Part shown: positions 12,662-22,052 of the stretch, piece after piece | Layout of the letters: every line of letters starts with the position of its first letter | Numbering within the stretch: the first letter of the stretch is position 1 | NCBI GenBank assembly: GCA_945643635.1 | Contig: CALZFC010000259.1 | Span: 423,501 to 487,500, forward strand | Reading direction: 5' to 3' | Length of the DNA stretch: 64,000 bases | Source: Allodiplogaster sudhausi | Taxonomy: Eukaryota; Nematoda; Chromadorea; Rhabditida; Diplogasteridae | Program-made: the position numbers and the translations under genes | The notes under the pieces: generated by a model | Seen by the model: the letters and a program-made list of their open reading frames with translations, nothing else | Told to the model about the DNA's origin: nothing | The model's database searches: none

Positions 12662-15600
12662 AAAAGAGAAAGAGAGAAAGAGAGGGAGAGAGAGAGAGAG
12701 AGAGAAGGGGTAAGAGTTGACATGTTAGGGTAAGATAGAGTGTGAGTTAAAGAACGAAAATGGTGACGCTTCCGTTACCATGGCGCAGTTCTCAGAATTC
12801 CAATGACTAAATCGGTGGAAAAGACGTCGACGAAGTTGCAAGTCTAAACTGATCCTCTGTCTCTTCCTTTCTCTGTCTCTCTCTCTGTCTCTCGTTCTCC
12901 TTTTTTTTCGCTTCTCTAACTTCCAATCCGAGTATAAAAGGCGCTGCAGAATGCTCTAGCAACACACCGCTTTAAAACATTTATATGGTACTTTCAGATT
13001 CTCTTTTTATTTTTATTTTCAAATATTCCTAATTTTCATAATATTCATGGGTATGTATGATAAACTTTTTTTGTTCGGCCATAATCATCATTCCGTTATC
13101 ATCATCATTCAAAAATTGCAGGTTTATTCATAATTAGGCTGTTAAACTTATGTATGTACCTAACCATAAGGATCGAATATTGCTAGATATTTATGAATAT
13201 TGTCGCTCATTTGATTTAATTTATGCTAGATAGGAAAATACCATCGGCGATTGACATTTCGGCCATCTTTCACTTTCATTCTCCTCTCATTCTTTGAATG
13301 GTTCTCAATTTGATCAATCGACATTTCTCCAAATCTTTCGATATTTTCTCAATGGATAGATATCCTGAAGCTTGCGCGATATTTTATCGAATGGGTATCT
13401 TTGAATGGACAATACCCCAGCTCCATTTCACTTCCCTCTGCCCGCAGATGAGTAACTTCGCCGTCGGCCTTTCGTCGGCCGCCTCGATCGCGGCCGTCCT
13501 CGTGGCTGTCGTCTGGTCGGCCTCCATCGTCAACGATCTGACTTCTCTTCAGCAAGAGGTCACCGACGAGATGCGCGACTTCAGGGTGAGTCTAATTAGT
13601 AGTGGATTACAAACTTTTTTTTTCTCATCTTAACTTTCACCAGAAATTTAGGCAGTACTTTCATGAGACTCTCTCTCTCTTTCTCTCTCTCTCTCCCTCT
13701 CTCTTTCTCTCTAAATCACACATCTCACCCTTGTGTCACGCGAAAAGACGCGAATTCAACAATGCGGATTTTGGGCTCATTCCAAGAATTAAAGGGGCTG
13801 TATCCGGCCGGTAATTCAAGGCGTTAATGAATAGGCACATACATACATATGGGAACATGAAATAATTAATTGACACCATAAAGGCGCTCGCTGACGACAC
13901 GTGGCACCAGCTGCTCGAGCAGCACGTCAACCCCTCTGGCTCCTCCGACGCGCCGCCCAACTTCGCCTCGCTCTTCACTCGCGGCAAGCGCCACTCGGGC
14001 GGCTCTTGCAACTGCGGCCCGTCGTCTCGCGGCTGCCCGGCCGGACCGCCAGGCCCGCCTGGCTCACCCGGGCAGCGCGGCAACGACGGCCACCCGGGCG
14101 AGCCTGGCCGAGGCGGCGCCTCGGGCATCTCGCTCGCCGTCACGCACGACATCCCCGGCGGCTGCATCCGCTGCCCGCCGGGCCCGCCGGGCCAGCCGGG
14201 CGCGCCCGGCTTCCCGGGCCCCGCCGGCCAACCCGGCGGCCAGGGCAACCCCGGTCCCGACGGCGCTCCCGGCTCGCCCGGCCCGCAGGGAGAGCCTGGC
14301 TCACCAGGCGAGCCTGGCCGTCCTGGCAATGCTGGCGCACCCGGCAATCCTGGCTCGGACGCTGTCGCATTCACGCCCGGCAACGACGGCCAGCCCGGTG
14401 GACCGGGAGAGCCTGGACGCCAGGGAGCGCCCGGCAACCCGGGCCAGGACGGAAGGCCCGGAAACGATGGAAGACCCGGCGAGCAGGGACGCCCTGGCAA
14501 CCCGGGCCGCGACGGACAGCCCGGATCGCAGGGAGAGAACGGCGCCGATGGCGCGCCTGGCTCCGATGCTGCGTACTGCCCTTGCCCTCGGCGTGGAGGC
14601 TCTTCGGGTTACACTGGCGCGAGCACCTCCTACTCGGCGACTGGAAGCTCCGCCTACACGTCCGGAAGCTCTGGGTATTCGTCCACCGGCAGCCCCTCTT
14701 ACGCTCCACGAGGCTACAACACTGGTGGATACCGCCGCTACCACAGCTAGACTTGACTCTCACTTGAACATCCTTCGAATTCACTCACTCTTCTCGAAAA
14801 TTGATGAGAACTTACGAATAAAAATGCTTGGATACCCTATTTTCAACTCATGTTTACTTATATACATATATACTAGAAGAAGAACCAAGAAGCTCTCAAG
14901 CTCGAGTGCGAGTGGTAAAGCTTGCAAAGAAATCATTAATGAAAAGAAAAACACAGCAGTGGACACAAATCATTTATAGTATATTTCTAATTGTAAGAGG
15001 TGAAATAAAGTTGTCCCCTCTCAAAACCACCTTCTGATCTGTGCAGGCCATTCCCGATGACTTTCTCGGCCGAGTCATCGATCCGTGGCATTGACGTCTT
15101 CGTGTTTCGCACGGCGGCCGACGCGCTCGACACTACGGTATGTCGAGGGTATGGACCGTTAGAACATTAGATATTACACACTTCTCTTCAATTGTGAAAC
15201 GAGGGATTTAATGCCCCGGTGGTTATAAAGGCATGCAATACAATATTATAAATTTGAACTCATATTTTCCCCGAGTCTGCCCACTGCATCCTCACTGACT
15301 GCCGACTCTCCAAACACTTTTGTGATGACTGCTGTCTGGGGAAGCAGACGGCGGAGGGGCTGCTGCTCATGCCGCCTGGATTCAACCGGGCCAGTCGACT
15401 GGCAGGTGGGGCTCTCTCTCTCTTACTCTCTCCCTCCCTCTCTCTCTCTCTTGCGCACTCTCTCTCGCTCCCTCTCTCTCGCTCTGTATCTGTTCTCTTT
15501 GCCTCACACCCAATCTCTCTCGCTCTCTTCTTTTTCTCTCGACCTATCACTCGCTTTCTCACAAACTCTTTTTTCTCGCCCTCTAATTTCGTATTTTTAC

Positions 15601-17614
15601 TCTCCATTCTCTCTCTCTCTTCTCTCGTCTTGCACAATGGTCGGGAAATTAGATCACGATTACGTTTTTCCCCCCAAAAGCGCGAATTCAAAAGTGAGTT
15701 TTTGAACTCCTTTAAGGTCGAACAAAGGAAGTGCCCTTGCTGGTGTTCCTCTCCGCCCCTCATATGCTCGGCGTGCCCAGCGAGGTCTGGCGACCCCTCG
15801 TCGGCCTCGCGCCCCGACCGGGCGTGCACGAATTGCTCGAGTTGCACCTTACGCCGGTTACTGTAGACACTACATATTTTAGCTATTATTTATCTCATCA
15901 ATTAACAACAGCAAAAAAATTAGTAGAAAATTTAATGGATAAATTGATAAAGTTTGATTTTGTTTTTTTTCTTTATGTGCACACACACTTTTGCTAGAAG
16001 CCCAATTTTCACACCCGGCTGTTTTAATTGAGCCTGTTAGGTTAAGAACCAACGGTGTTTTCGATGAATTGCTCCAATCTCCTGGCTTCCTTCTTCCAAA
16101 AAAAAACGGTTGGATCCATGTGCTGTTTGTGGGAACGTTGGCCAGGTCGGCACCGTGCTCTCCTTTAATTCACCCGGTGGTTTTAATTGGTACCTATGTA
16201 TTAGGCTAAGTACCAGCAACATTTTTGATGGATTTCACCGCTTCGAAATTTCAAAAGAGTTTGCTAGATAATATTATGTGATGTTTGTTGGAAAGTTGTC
16301 AAGGAAAGCACCCGCACTCCCTGCGTTCCCGGACCGGGCCCAGGCTGGCCATGAACATCCTTAGAGATCTAGCTATGGCCCGCGGAGTTAATTTTGTGAA
16401 TTGAGTAACAAATTTCAAAACGAGCAAGAAATGGTTGGCATGGGCCTATATTCGAGGTGTCAGAATAAGAGACGGTGTCAATATAAAAATTAGGGACTGG
16501 GTCTCGATTCTAGGTGCCAGAATAAGCGATGAGAGATTGCAGGTGCTCGGCACAACTCTGCGCGCCCGCGCCAGTAGCCAGATCAACATGCCACTCGGGC
16601 CGTCCCAAGAGTTTACGTCAGAGTTTTTATCATCTTGTAGTCTAAATAAAATTGCTACTATTTGATGCACGACTAGGATTTCTCCTAACAGCAGAGTCGA
16701 AAGGCCAATTAATTTCAAATGCGCTTATATTTTCAATGAAATCCACAGCATTGTAGCTACTATAATGAAAAAGAAGAGAAACAAATGCTTTCGCTAGAAT
16801 GAAAGCACTGAAATTGCTTCGGAGCATTTACGCTACATTCAAGTGCCGGCTTGAAAGTATCTCTCGGCGTAACTTCCTTTTCTGTGTTGTGTAAACGTAC
16901 ACCCTTTTACTGATGTCTCCTTTCTCCTCATGGTCAGCCAGCTCAGCCGCCTGCGCCCGACAATGTTTCCTGTGCTGTGGTTACGAGTCGCCGTGGATGC
17001 GCGGCCGAAAGTGCTCACAAAAGTTTGGGTGAGGCGCACTTTTAACATTCAACGATCAGAAGAAAATCAGAATAATCACTGAACAATAATTAATGAAGGT
17101 TTGAATTGCCGCGCGTTCACCCTGCTAATTGTCTCTCTCTCTCTCACTCTCTGTCTCTCAATTTCTATCTCTCTCACTATCGTTTTTCTGCTACCACCCT
17201 CTTTTTCTTTTCTTCTTCTTCTTGCTGATATAAAATGCATAGTCTGTTCGAGAAATTGATTATTGATTTATTTAATACTTGATTGATTAAAAAAAATTCA
17301 ATAATCACAAATATATTTGATTTATTCATGTGATAAGCGATTAAATTAAATATTAATTTTGATAATATAGTAATTTTATTCATTTAATACGTGATTTAAT
17401 CAAATAATAATTTTAATAATAATAATAAATAGTCGTCCTCCCCCTCTGCATCTTGCTCTGCTCTTTTCTCTTCCCCTCCGCCGCCTCTCTCCTCCTCTTT
17501 CTCTCCTGGCAGCGTGCCAAGAAGCAGAAGAGCCTCTCGCTCTTCTTCGCCAAGCACAGCATTCTGCCCGCGTTGCACGCTCCCTTGAGTGCGAAGAAGA
17601 AGAGTATTTCTTAG
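7985..17614 (+). CDS. CD36/scavenger receptor class B family protein (gene 2), rearranged
   Basis: Thirteen exons give a near full-length CD36 protein: 7985-8157 (Met, cytoplasmic head, first membrane helix and IIRSQL), about 8602-8749 ([13 protein letters not shown], then EVGPYFYR), 9072-9222 (VKEH to PNMAY), 9542-9636, 10067-10238 ([13 protein letters not shown]), 11014-11155 ([14 protein letters not shown]), 11784-11856, 15047-15137 ([10 protein letters not shown]), 15273-15405 (Cys-rich), 15717-15856 ([14 protein letters not shown]), 16543-16616, 16938-17028 ([10 protein letters not shown]) and 17513-17614 (TAG). Most junctions are GT-AG and in phase. Exceptions: the first intron does not join in phase with the acceptor I can see, and the Cys-rich exon has lost its 5' part and acceptor at a breakpoint (15269). 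No second membrane helix lies between 17028 and the Lys-rich C-terminus. Identical 3' exons recur inverted at 28-30 kb. Probably a broken or chimeric gene; family call secure. Confidence 0.75.
8761..8925. repeat. (CT)n tract in CD36 intron
   Basis: CT-rich microsatellite immediately 3' of the donor at 8750. Confidence 0.85.
9251..9320. repeat. Fold-back: 26 bp perfect inverted repeat, 18 nt loop
   Basis: 9251-9276 is the exact reverse complement of 9295-9320. It begins 28 bp after a CD36 exon donor (9222) and shows no terminator or miRNA context. Confidence 0.9.
9988..10066. repeat. 23-24 bp minisatellite abutting an exon
   Basis: About 3.3 tandem copies of a unit containing gttgccagatttaatcttgg. 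The last, partial copy ends in gccag and supplies the splice acceptor for the CD36 exon starting at 10067. Confidence 0.8.
11150..11345. repeat. (GA)n tract
   Basis: Purine-rich microsatellite starting at the donor of the CD36 exon that ends at 11155. Confidence 0.85.
11599..11710 (+). repeat. Inverted repeat, left copy (112 bp)
   Basis: Matches the reverse complement of 15158-15269 with one visible mismatch. The pair encloses two CD36 exons and the collagen gene. Confidence 0.92.
12596..12712. repeat. (GA)n tract upstream of collagen promoter
   Basis: Purine microsatellite 220 bp before the TATA box. A (CT)n tract at 12398-12422 and a C-run near 12341-12352 lie just upstream. GA repeats can act as promoter elements; a role here is inferred. 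Confidence 0.75.
12933..12940 (+). promoter_or_regulatory. TATA box of the collagen gene
   Basis: TATAAAAG followed by GC-rich sequence, on the collagen strand, 508 bp before its start codon. That distance requires a 5' leader or 5'UTR intron, consistent with the acceptor abutting the ATG. Confidence 0.5.
13448..14750 (+). CDS. Nematode cuticle collagen
   Basis: Exon 1 is 13448-13585 and exon 2 13884-14750 (TAG), in phase, 334 residues. Residues 1-46 are the hydrophobic nematode cuticle collagen N-terminal domain with a signal-anchor ([10 protein letters not shown]). RGKR at 79-82 is a furin/subtilisin-type processing site. Cys88/90, Cys140/143 and Cys278/280 flank Gly-X-Y blocks, as in the C. 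elegans col families; the Gly-X-Y stretch has short interruptions. The Tyr/Ser/Gly-rich tail suits di-tyrosine cross-linking. The secreted trimer is a cuticle component. The gene lies inside an intron (11857-15046) of a CD36-family gene on the same strand and has its own TATA box and polyadenylation signal. A degenerate copy of its 3' end is at 47 kb. GC content is far above its surroundings, as expected of Gly/Pro codons. Long ORFs in its other frames are shadows. Confidence 0.97.
14817..14822 (+). terminator. Polyadenylation signal of collagen
   Basis: AATAAA 67 bp after the stop codon. Another AATAAA lies near 15003. Confidence 0.6.
15158..15269 (-). repeat. Inverted repeat, right copy (112 bp)
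   Basis: Reverse complement of 11599-11710. Its outer end falls exactly where the Cys-rich CD36 exon loses its 5' part, so it marks a rearrangement junction. Confidence 0.92.
15411..15640. repeat. (CT)n-rich tract after CD36 Cys-rich exon
   Basis: Repeated almost unchanged at 20452-20690 and, inverted, at about 29650-29880. ORFs here read as Ser/Leu or Arg/Glu repeats only. Confidence 0.9.
15985..16400 (+). repeat. Dispersed repeat in CD36 introns
   Basis: Units contain gttttaattgagcctgttag and a following block with ccatgtgctgtttgtgggaa then ttcccggacc. Related copies: 28990-29285 (inverted), about 48980-49330 and 54590-54850. I find no stable ORF. It may be ancestral intron sequence spread with the CD36 duplications or an old transposon. 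Confidence 0.65.
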
Positions 17615-18120
17615 TGTAATTAAACATTTTTCGTTTGTTTATATTTACATTTCCGGCATATATCTATAAACTAATCAGATTCCAAATAGAATTGTTCATT
17701 TAGATACATTATGTTGTTGTCGGTTTTCTTGAGTGTTTTCGTGATAAATTACAAGCCGTTCTCGTCGATTTGCAACCTTTTTCTCTTCTCCCGCTTCCAT
17801 TCTCATTATCATTTGTTAAGAGAGCTATTTTTATTTTCGCAATTTCTCCATTTGTTTCTTCGTTCGTTTCCTCTAATACAAGCCGAACGCTTATTCGAAA
17901 ACTGGCAGAATTTCTTCCTGTTTTTGGTTCTCACGCTATTTTTATTTTCCTTGACCTGTGAATTAATGAGAGATTGATGATTAGGCTTGTTAAAGGAGAT
18001 CAAAGGCGACTTTAATAGTGTCTTATTTGGTCGGCTTGAGCTAGAACCTTAGATTGCAAGTGTCGCGAAGTCACAAAAATCTCCCGCGCTGAGGAAATAA
18101 ACAGCATTCTCTACTTTGAA

Positions 18121-18200
18121 TTCGCGTCAAAAACATTTGGTGGAACCACACCGTGGTCGACGAGGCCATTCAACAACTGCCCGTGAAATTTATACATAAG
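18121..18200 (+). other. Unassigned coding-like segment
   Basis: Open segment followed by a GT (plus-strand reading KNIWWNHTVVDEAIQQLP), duplicated at about 27160-27245 in the right arm. On the minus strand it ends VVPPNVFD, which could be an ODC C-terminal exon, but the match is too weak to call. Confidence 0.25.
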
Positions 18201-18379
18201 GTTCGAGCAACCTACATTTTTTTCTCTTAACGCATAGGCACGTGTCCCGTTGTCCATACCACAAGTTTCAGGGGAGAGAGGCGAGATGTAGTAGCTCCAT
18301 TTCTGAGGATAGCTAACACCGTACTTTTAAGTGATCGGATCGCTAATCGTGGTAGTAGTTTTTCAATTATGATCTCCTT

Positions 18380-18570
18380 TAAATGAGAAGACTCAAGGAG
18401 AAGGGGATGAAGGGACAAGCCAAAGAAGATTGGGGTGATGTCGCCGGCTTGGTCTTACTGTAGGTGGCTGACTGGTCGAGGTACTGTAGCTGGCTGGTCG
18501 GGCGGGACCACAGATTCCACCTAAGACCCCGAAGAGCAGGGGAAGTGGGCGGCGAGGGAGGAGCGGAGAA
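18380..18570 (+). repeat. Copy of MSP-gene 3' flank
   Basis: Contains tactgtagctggctggtcgg and gggaccacagattcc. Equivalent stretches lie at about 26840-27000 (inverted), 31525-31565 (inverted), 48390-48560 and 55365-55520. At 31.4 and 55.5 kb the block directly follows the last MSP exon, so it travelled with MSP gene copies. Confidence 0.7.
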
Positions 18571-18825
18571 CAGAGGAGATCTGAAGAGAGAGGAGTGTAA
18601 TAGAGCAAGGTGTACTGTGGAAGAGGCTCTCCATGGCGAGCAATTGGGATGAACTGAGAGGTGAGAAGAGGGTCCTGATATGGAAGAGGTTACGGTTGGA
18701 ATGGGAACACAAAAGAAACGGATGCGGTAGTTTAAGAATTAAGGGATCCTACATATCAAAGGTTGTGGGGCGCCCTGAGCAGGGGAAATGCCTGGTCCCG
18801 CAATGAAAGCGCCGGGTTACGGCAC

Positions 18826-18991
18826 CTCCTCAAATGTCGGCTTGTGTTGCTCGACGCCCGGGAAGCCGCCGACAATGTCGAGAATGTCCATCTTCATGCC
18901 GAGACTGGCGGCGAGATCAAAGAGCTCCCAGGAGTACTCGATCGCTTTGATATACGCTGACGCGTCAGCGCAGCCCGAGCCGACGTGGAAG
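18826..18991 (-). pseudogene. Ornithine decarboxylase exon (left-arm copy)
   Basis: 166 bp exon with acceptor and donor, reading FHVGSGCADASAYIKAIEYS, then MDILDIVGGFPG and PTFEEV. FHVGSGC and LDIGGGFPG are hallmark pyridoxal-phosphate-fold motifs of eukaryotic ODC and antizyme inhibitor (ornithine to putrescine). The next upstream exon in this arm is not contiguous, so this is an isolated remnant, duplicated at 26393-26558. Confidence 0.8.
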
Positions 18992-19189
18992 CTGAAAAGG
19001 AGACATTTGAAAAACAAATATGTGTAGTAAATAATTTCTCTTCATTTTGTATCTTTGCTAGTGCTTTCTAGTGTCTCACCGTTTTGCTTTTCGTTGCCTT
19101 TTTATTCCAAAAATCTCTAAAGACATGAATAGTTAACAGGTACAGAAAGATATGTATTACATCTCCGCCCCTTACCACATTTATTTATT

Positions 19190-19925
19190 TATTTATTACA
19201 TCAAAATTAATATGATGTGACAACACATGGAGAACCTTTCGTGCAGCAAAATCATAAAAGAAAAAAAATTATAGAATGAATCACCATGGCATAATTTTAG
19301 GACAGTGGAAGAAAGAGAAAATATAACTTGTAGAAATTGTTGTGTAGACTCAATGGCACCGATGTGCATTAGAAATAATATTAAAATGATATACTTAAAT
19401 GGGTGGGGAGGGTGTTTGGGCTTCGATCACAACATCTATGGCATCTTGGCGGGGTGGACGAGGTCCCGCATGGTTGGCAAAACCATGGGTGGTGCACAGT
19501 TGAAATTCACGCACAGACACCACAACCGAAGTATTGAAGGGAGGGCAGAGTGGATGCAGAGGAAGTGGCGGATGCAATACTAGGGAGCTTCATGAACAAT
19601 CTTGCAGCTCTGACAGAAAATGAGTTCTCAGTTAAGCTTAAACGAGTTCGCCTGACATGAAAATTAAATGTACAGAGATGGCCATTGCACTGAAAAACGA
19701 AAAAACCTACTAACTGGCAAATTTATTTGGCCTTTAAGAATTTTAAAACAGTAACGTAAGTCAGAACAGAATCTTCGTATCAATAAGGGGATCAAACAGA
19801 TGAACAGCTTCCGAAAGTTGTTGGTGATAGGTGAGGGAAGTTTTGGGGTCAAATGAAGTGTGTATTTTCACATCATCTGCGAAGATGGAATTTAAATGTT
19901 TTCCATCCTTCTCTAAATTCTCTAT
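19190..19925 (-). mobile_element. LINE 3' fragment (left-arm copy)
   Basis: Reverse complement of 25490-26215: the end of a reverse transcriptase with FADDVKI, downstream sequence with stops, and a 3' end of tandem TAAA-type repeats. Another copy is at 30435-31165. 5'-truncated non-LTR element. Confidence 0.75.
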
Positions 19926-20250
19926 TTTCATTGTTCATTGAATCGTTAAAGTGTAGTAATCCTTTAAAAAAAATTTAATAGTAAGCAGGTGGATTACATC
20001 CTTTCAATTTTTATAATAATAATACTGCATGGATTCATTTCCGTGATCGACGTGCCGTTGCATTCATTCTTATCATAGTTTCTGTCAATACACAACTCAT
20101 CCTCTTCTTTCCTGTTTTCTTTTCTTTTTTGCTAGCCTTTACTGGAAAGAAAAAAAAGAAACTCTTGGAAAGGAATCGAATCTAAAAAGGCCCTAACAAA
20201 GTAAAAGAAACTCTAAAAATAAATAGTAAAAGAAATAACAATATAACCCT

Positions 20251-20447
20251 CTTTATGTTCCTCTTGAGGACATCGCGCCCGGCTGGGGTGAGTGTCCCTC
20301 TTCTCGCAGTTACGAGTCTGCCCACTGCATCCTCACTGACTGCCGACTCTCCAAGCACTTTTGGGATGACTGTTGTCTGGGGAAGCAGACGGCGGAGGGG
20401 CTGCTGCTCATGCCGCCTGGATTCAACCGGTGCCAGTCGACTGGCAG
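20251..20447 (+). pseudogene. Extra copy of CD36 Cys-rich exon
   Basis: Reads YVPLEDIAPGWGECPSS, then [14 protein letters not shown] and [11 protein letters not shown], i.e. the full exon whose truncated copy is at 15273-15405. One base is inserted after the FNR codons relative to that copy, which changes the phase at the donor. No neighbouring CD36 exons follow in order here, so it is a displaced duplicate. Confidence 0.75.
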
Positions 20448-21143
20448 GTGGTGCTCTCTCTCTCTCTCTCTCTTTCTCTCTCCCTCCCTCTCTCTCTCTC
20501 TCTTTCGCACTCTCTCTCGCTCCCTCTCTCTCGCTCTGTATCTGTTCTCTTTGCCTCACACCCAATCTCTCTCGCTCTCTTCTTTTTCTCTCGACCTATC
20601 ACTCGCTTTCTCACAAACTCTTTTTTCTCGCCCTCTAATTTCGTATTTTTACTCTCCATTCTCTCTCTCTCTCTCTCTCTCTCTCGTCTTGCACAATGGT
20701 CGGGAAATTAGATCACGATTACGTTTTTCCCCCAAAAAGCGCGAATTCAAAAGTGAGTTTTTGAACTCCTTTAAGGTCGAATAAAGGAAGTGCCCTTGCT
20801 GGTCAAATACATATCTTTCTATGCTTTCTTCTTCTACAAAAATTCGGTTTCCTCGCACCAAATTGCCCTCGTGGGGCTAGTTTCGGTAAAAAAAAAACAA
20901 TTTTGGAAAAAATTTCATGGCCTTGCCGAAGGAGTACCGTAATAACTAAAATATCTTTTGTTCTTTGGACAGTCGCTGTTGCACTTCACGGCGTAGAAGG
21001 GCAGGCGATATTGTCAAAGTTTTAACTATGCTTTCTTCATCTACATATTGTTGGTACCTGAACTTGATGTAATAAAAAAATAATTTCACTATTAAATATG
21101 TTTTTTTAATATATTTCAGACATAATCTGGCTCGGCGCTAAAC

Positions 21144-21229
21144 CTGGACATCCGGCAGCTCTCGCCGCCACAGAAAGTGCCGATCGTAGAGCGCGTCCAG
21201 GCCAACGGCCATATAGGAGCCCGAATAGC
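21144..21229 (-). pseudogene. ODC-like exon (left-arm copy of 24184-24269)
   Basis: 86 bp block with ttcaag acceptor and gttta donor on the minus strand, encoding LDALYDRHFLWRRELPDV, comparable to the ODC segment before the PLP-lysine motif PFYAVKCN. That following exon is not seen in this arm. Confidence 0.55.
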
Positions 21230-21334
21230 CTTGAAAAAAATTGACAATTTCGTTTACTCCACATTACTTGTGTTTTATTAACATTGTATGTTTAAATTTC
21301 ACGCCTTTTTAAAAAAATTCAATATCACACAAAA

Positions 21335-21430
21335 AAAAATTGTTTGAAACAACATTGTTTTATGCACGATTGTTTTATGAATTGTTTGAAACAACAATTG
21401 TTTCATGGAAATTGTATGATATATCAAACA
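21335..21430 (+). repeat. AAACAATT-rich palindromic repeat
   Basis: Many copies of attgtttgaaacaac-like self-complementary words; inverted twin at about 23890-24085. Related stretches at 22053-22320, 31583-31800 and 32006-32105. One junction reads cacacaaaaaaaaattgttt and another ttttttgtgtgccgg, suggesting element termini. Confidence 0.75.
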
Positions 21431-21448
21431 ACCGCAGCGCAGCCGCGA

Positions 21449-21519
21449 TGGCGAAGTAGCGATCACGTCCGATCTGACGAGTTAGGCACCGTCGAGCAGC
21501 GACACAAGGGTTCAAACCC
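21449..21519 (+). repeat. tRNA-like SINE head
   Basis: A-box-like TGGCGAAGTAGC (21449-21460) and B-box GGTTCAAACCC (21509-21519), 48 bp apart, resemble a Pol III internal promoter of a tRNA with a long variable arm. I cannot fold an intact cloverleaf with acceptor stem. Inverted twin: B-box 23811-23821, A-box 23870-23881. Likely a SINE or tRNA pseudogene. Confidence 0.4.
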
Positions 21520-21689
21520 ATATGTGGTCAATGTTTTCCCAACATGTTTTGCGCGTTTTATTTTTCATAAAAACCGACAGTACGCCGTTCAATTGGGTAC
21601 CATTAGTCAACATATTCTCTTTCTCTTTATAAGTGAAATAGGAATTTTCCGTGTTGCAAAAGTTGGATCCCTCGCATTTGTGCGTGTAA

Positions 21690-21880
21690 TCAAACCGCTC
21701 AACTTTACTTATTCGCGTCTCTCTGTACCTCACTAGAACCACCTTTCTGTGTATAAGTGAAATAGGAATTTTCCGTGTTGCAAAAGTTGGATCCCTCGCA
21801 TTTGTGCGTGTAATCAAACCGCTCAACTTTACTTATTCGCGTCTCTCTGTACCTCACTAGAACCACCTTTCTGTGTAGAA
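21690..21880 (+). repeat. Direct duplication of about 97 bp
   Basis: The stretch with ttttccgtgttgcaaaagtt through ctagaaccacctttctgtgt occurs twice in tandem (about 21648-21755 and 21755-21877). The right arm (about 23580-23700) has one copy, so duplication or contraction followed arm formation. Confidence 0.8.
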
Positions 21881-21990
21881 TCTAATGACATAGAGAGAGA
21901 GTGACCTTTCCGTCTCTTTAGATTAAAAGAAACACAAAAACTCACAAATCTCACACGCAGTCGTTTCTGCGCTCAATTATCAATCAATAT

Positions 21991-22027
<37 letters not shown>

Positions 22028-22052
22028 TTCGCTCCCTCGCTCCCTCTCTCCT

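Larger units (their letters stand above)
15286..22052 (+). repeat. Left arm of giant imperfect palindrome
   Basis: Most of this segment recurs in reverse complement between about 23400 and 31290, nearly identical. Examples: 17513-17614 against 27973-28074, 18826-18991 against 26393-26558, 21144-21229 against 24184-24269, and 22000-22052 against about 23400-23460. Paired coordinates sum to 45250-45600, so the axis is near 22.7 kb. It contains an extra CD36 Cys-rich exon (20.25-20.45 kb) compared with a simple inversion. Confidence 0.9.

Noticed and set aside
13736..14784. Several 137-288 residue ORFs overlapping the collagen on both strands
   Set aside because: Out-of-frame and antisense shadows of GC-rich Gly-X-Y codons; the true frame has the nematode collagen N-domain, Cys knots and clean splice sites.
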